A program made the position numbers and the translations under genes. The notes beneath the pieces were generated by a model. It searched no databases and had not been told where the DNA came from. It saw only the letters and a list, made by a program, of their open reading frames with translations. From Streptomyces sp. AC555_RSS877 (lineage in GTDB: Bacteria; Actinomycetota; Actinomycetes; Streptomycetales; Streptomycetaceae): DNA of 64,000 nucleotides. Positions 61,931 through 64,000 of this stretch are shown here, piece after piece (position 1 is the first letter of the stretch; every line of letters starts with the position of its first letter). Location of the stretch: the NCBI RefSeq assembly GCF_019049245.1, contig NZ_JAGMUK010000005.1, positions 145,209-209,208 on the forward strand, read 5' to 3'.

Positions 61931-62788
61931 TCAGCAGCAGCCGGCCCCGGGCAGTGTCCGCCTGTTGCGGGCCTCCTTGTTGCGCGCCGCCAGCAGCCCG
62001 TCGGCCGGGTAGCCGACCTCCTCCAGGGTCAGCCCGTGCGGCCGTACGACGTGCACCGCCGAGTCCCGTACCCCGGCCGCCAGCACCTTCCCCGGCCAGT
62101 CGGCCTGCCGATGCCCGTCGCCCACGAACAGCAGCGCCCCGATGAGCGAGCGCACCATGTTGTGGCAGAAGGCGTCGGCCCGGACCCTGGCGGTGACGAC
62201 ACCGTCGTCGCCGCGCACGAGGCTCAGCTCCTGGAGCGTACGAATGGTGGTCGCGCCCTCGCGCCGCTTGCAGTAGGCGGCGAAGTCGTGCTCGCCCAGG
62301 AGCCGCTCGGCCGCCTCGTTCATGGCGTCGACGTCGAGCGGCCAGTCGTGCCAAAGGACGTGGTTGCGCAGCAGCGGGTCGACCCCGCCGGGGTTGTCGG
62401 TGACCCGGTAGGCGTACCGCCGCCAGATCGCCGAGAAACGGGCGTTGAAGCCCGCGGGTGCCTCGGTGAGGGACCAGACCCGTACGTCCTTGGAGAGCCG
62501 CCCTGCGAGCCGCTTGAGCAGCTTCTCCCGGTGCTCCGCCCAGAGCTCCTCCGGCAGGTCGACGTGCGCCACCTGCCCGCGCGCGTGCACGCCGGCGTCG
62601 GTCCGCCCGGCGACGGTCAGCTCGTACGTCATGTCCTTCGACCGCGTCACGGTCCGCAGGGCCGCCTCTATCTCGCCCTGCACGGTCCGCCGTCCCCCGG
62701 CCTGCTTGGCCCACCCGGAGAACGCGGTCCCGTCGTAGGACAGATCCATCCGCACCCGCACGAACCCGGGCTGTGCTTCGTCACTCAC
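61931..62788 (-). CDS. truA: tRNA pseudouridine(38-40) synthase TruA
   Basis: 285 residues. Catalytic Asp in [31 protein letters not shown] at the start, RRYAYRV, and [21 protein letters not shown] later are the family motifs. It isomerises uridines in the anticodon arm of many tRNAs. GTG start at 62788. A C-terminal tail with [18 protein letters not shown] is extra. It follows rpoA-rplQ, separated by a terminator hairpin, in the usual actinobacterial order rpoA-rplQ-truA. Confidence 0.96.
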   Translation of the reverse strand: MSDEAQPGFVRVRMDLSYDGTAFSGWAKQAGGRRTVQGEIEAALRTVTRSKDMTYELTVAGRTDAGVHARGQVAHVDLPEELWAEHREKLLKRLAGRLSKDVRVWSLTEAPAGFNARFSAIWRRYAYRVTDNPGGVDPLLRNHVLWHDWPLDVDAMNEAAERLLGEHDFAAYCKRREGATTIRTLQELSLVRGDDGVVTARVRADAFCHNMVRSLIGALLFVGDGHRQADWPGKVLAAGVRDSAVHVVRPHGLTLEEVGYPADGLLAARNKEARNRRTLPGAGCC

Positions 62789-62812
62789 CTCTAGATCCTC
62801 TCAGCAACGCAA

Positions 62813-62846
62813 GAGCGGGCCCGCCCCGCAGGGGGCGGACCCGCTC
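62813..62846 (-). terminator. Terminator hairpin after rplQ
   Basis: GC-rich inverted repeat of about 15 bp with a small loop, 18 bases after the rplQ stop and before truA. No T-run. Confidence 0.75.
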
Positions 62847-62863
62847 AACGCGAGGGTTCAGCC

Positions 62864-63376
62864 TCAGGCGTCCTTGGACTCCTCGGCCGGAGCCGCGTCC
62901 TCGGCCTCGTCGGCCTTGGTCGTGTCGACCTTGGTCTCCTCGGCGGCCGGAGCCTCGGCGTCCTTGGCGGCACGCTGAGTGGCGGCCTCGGCCTCACCGG
63001 TCGCCTGCTGCGCGACCGTCAGCGCCTCGACCAGCTCGATGACAGCCATGGGCGCGTTGTCGCCACGGCGGTTACCGATCTTGGTGATGCGGGTGTAGCC
63101 ACCCGGGCGGTTCTCGTAGCGCGGGCCGATCTCGGTGAAGAGCGTGTGCACGATGCTCTTGTCCGTGATCACCTGGAGCACCTGACGGCGGTTGTGAAGG
63201 TCGCCCTTCTTCGCCTTGGTGACCAGACGCTCGGCGTACGGACGCAGCTTGCGCGCCTTCGCCTCGGTGGTGGTGATACGACCGTGCTCGAACAGCGACT
63301 TCGCGAGGTTCGCGATGAGCAGCTTCTCGTGCGCGGCGCTGCCGCCCAGACGGGCACCCTTGGTGGGCTTCGGCAT
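62864..63376 (-). CDS. rplQ: Ribosomal protein L17
   Basis: 170 residues. [60 protein letters not shown] and [20 protein letters not shown] are L17 signatures. The last 50 residues are an Ala/Glu/Asp-rich acidic extension ([20 protein letters not shown]), longer than in E. coli L17 and frequent in actinobacteria. It lies about 165 bp after rpoA, with a dispersed repeat in between. Confidence 0.98.
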   Translation of the reverse strand: MPKPTKGARLGGSAAHEKLLIANLAKSLFEHGRITTTEAKARKLRPYAERLVTKAKKGDLHNRRQVLQVITDKSIVHTLFTEIGPRYENRPGGYTRITKIGNRRGDNAPMAVIELVEALTVAQQATGEAEAATQRAAKDAEAPAAEETKVDTTKADEAEDAAPAEESKDA

Positions 63377-63494
63377 GGTGTTTCTCCTAGGTGTCTGCCC
63401 CGGCCGTATCAGGTACCGAGGTCAGTATCCGAGCGGGCGGTCGCCCGTCGAAGATCCGGGAGCCTTTTCGGACGCCCGGAAGGTCCGCGACCCA

Positions 63495-63524
63495 AGGGGC
63501 GCGGGGAACTGCGCGGCCGGCCAC
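63495..63524. repeat. Dispersed hairpin repeat, fourth copy
   Basis: AGGGGCGCGGGGAACTGCGC followed by GGCCGGCCAC, a close relative of the three copies near 57.9 kb, lying between rpoA and rplQ. Confidence 0.75.
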
Positions 63525-63541
63525 GAGGACCGGCAGCCGAA

Positions 63542-64000
63542 TCAGTACTGCTCGGTCTCCACGAAACCGGCGTCCGCGTCGTCGTCCGCACCGAACGCGT
63601 CCGCGGCGGCGGTCGGGTCGAATCCGGGCGGGGAGTCCTTGAGCGCGAGGCCCATCCCGGCCAGCTTCGCCTTGACCTCGTCGATCGACTTCGCACCGAA
63701 GTTGCGGATGTCGAGCAGGTCGGCCTCGGAACGAGCCACGAGCTCACCCACGGAGTGGATGCCCTCGCGCTTGAGGCAGTTGTACGACCGGACGGTGAGC
63801 TCCAGCTCCTCGATCGGCAGGGCGAGATCAGCGGCAAGGGCGGCGTCCGTGGGGGACGGGCCCATGTCGATGCCCTCGGCGTCGATGTTGAGCTCGCGCG
63901 CCAGACCGAACAGCTCGACCAGGGTCTTGCCGGCCGACGCCATGGCGTCACGCGGACGCATGGCCTGCTTGGTCTCGACGTCGACGATCAGCTTGTCGAA
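63542..64000 (-). CDS. rpoA: RNA polymerase alpha subunit, C-terminal part (N-terminus beyond window)
   Basis: The last 152 codons. The tail of the N-terminal domain reads [20 protein letters not shown] and [18 protein letters not shown]; the alpha-CTD has [26 protein letters not shown]-like [20 protein letters not shown] and [15 protein letters not shown], the DNA- and activator-binding surface. An acidic tail closes the protein. The gene runs off the right edge. Confidence 0.97.
   Translation of the reverse strand, partial: FDKLIVDVETKQAMRPRDAMASAGKTLVELFGLARELNIDAEGIDMGPSPTDAALAADLALPIEELELTVRSYNCLKREGIHSVGELVARSEADLLDIRNFGAKSIDEVKAKLAGMGLALKDSPPGFDPTAAADAFGADDDADAGFVETEQY

Overview
The window is high-GC actinobacterial chromosome, almost certainly Streptomyces. 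Many starts are GTG, codon third positions are strongly G/C, and the developmental regulators bldM and whiD lie side by side. The order Ser/Thr kinase - glpD - guaB3 - guaB - ECF sigma factor - bldM/whiD - groESL ... glmS - glmM - rpsI-rplM - truA - rplQ-rpoA matches, from general knowledge, the conserved core arm next to the ribosomal-protein/rpoA region of Streptomyces chromosomes. No rRNA, tRNA, CRISPR array, insertion sequence or prophage was seen. Both ends cut genes: a Ser/Thr kinase on the left and rpoA on the right.

Layout. 1-8.5 kb: receptor-type Ser/Thr kinase (partial), secreted serine hydrolase, glpD, a nucleotide-sugar-dehydrogenase homologue that has lost its catalytic residues, a small membrane protein, then guaB3. 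8.6-12.5 kb: guaB, an ECF sigma factor (ShbA/SigD type), bldM and divergent whiD. 12.6-16.5 kb: LysR regulator, MOSC protein, SDR, a relic of an NTPase gene, a SnoaL-like protein and a small membrane protein. 16.6-18.9 kb: groES-groEL with two CIRCE operators over a recognisable promoter. 19-21.9 kb: two tandem polysaccharide-deacetylase lipoproteins and a methyltransferase. 21.9-24.8 kb: ECF42-type sigma factor, its DGPF partner and an LCP protein. 24.9-29.9 kb: xylan module (GH10-CBM2 xylanase, LacI regulator, GH3 enzyme) with matching CGAA/TTCG operators, followed by a 0.6 kb minisatellite-like region.

30.4-41.5 kb: tRNA t6A genes (tsaD, tsaB, tsaE) with rimI, an alpha/beta hydrolase, alr, an L,D-transpeptidase, a separate YkuD-like protein without its catalytic Cys, nnrD/E, a secreted beta-helix protein behind a double palindromic operator, and acpS. 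A 56-residue ORF sits behind a perfect 22-bp palindrome. 41.6-52 kb is the accessory part: an unknown protein, a membrane-anchored M16 peptidase, a 961-residue polymorphic toxin with a C-terminal PD-(D/E)xK-like domain, three consecutive Imm49-type immunity genes (first and third near-identical), then an ATP-binding/XRE-DUF5753/DUF397 regulatory trio.

52-64 kb returns to core functions: glmS, an ABC exporter pair, coaA, a DUF389 membrane protein, a cluster of dispersed hairpin repeats, glmM, rpsI-rplM, a secreted or anchored protein, truA, rplQ and rpoA. Several genes have a TANNNT hexamer ending seven bases before the start codon and no Shine-Dalgarno sequence, which suggests leaderless transcripts.
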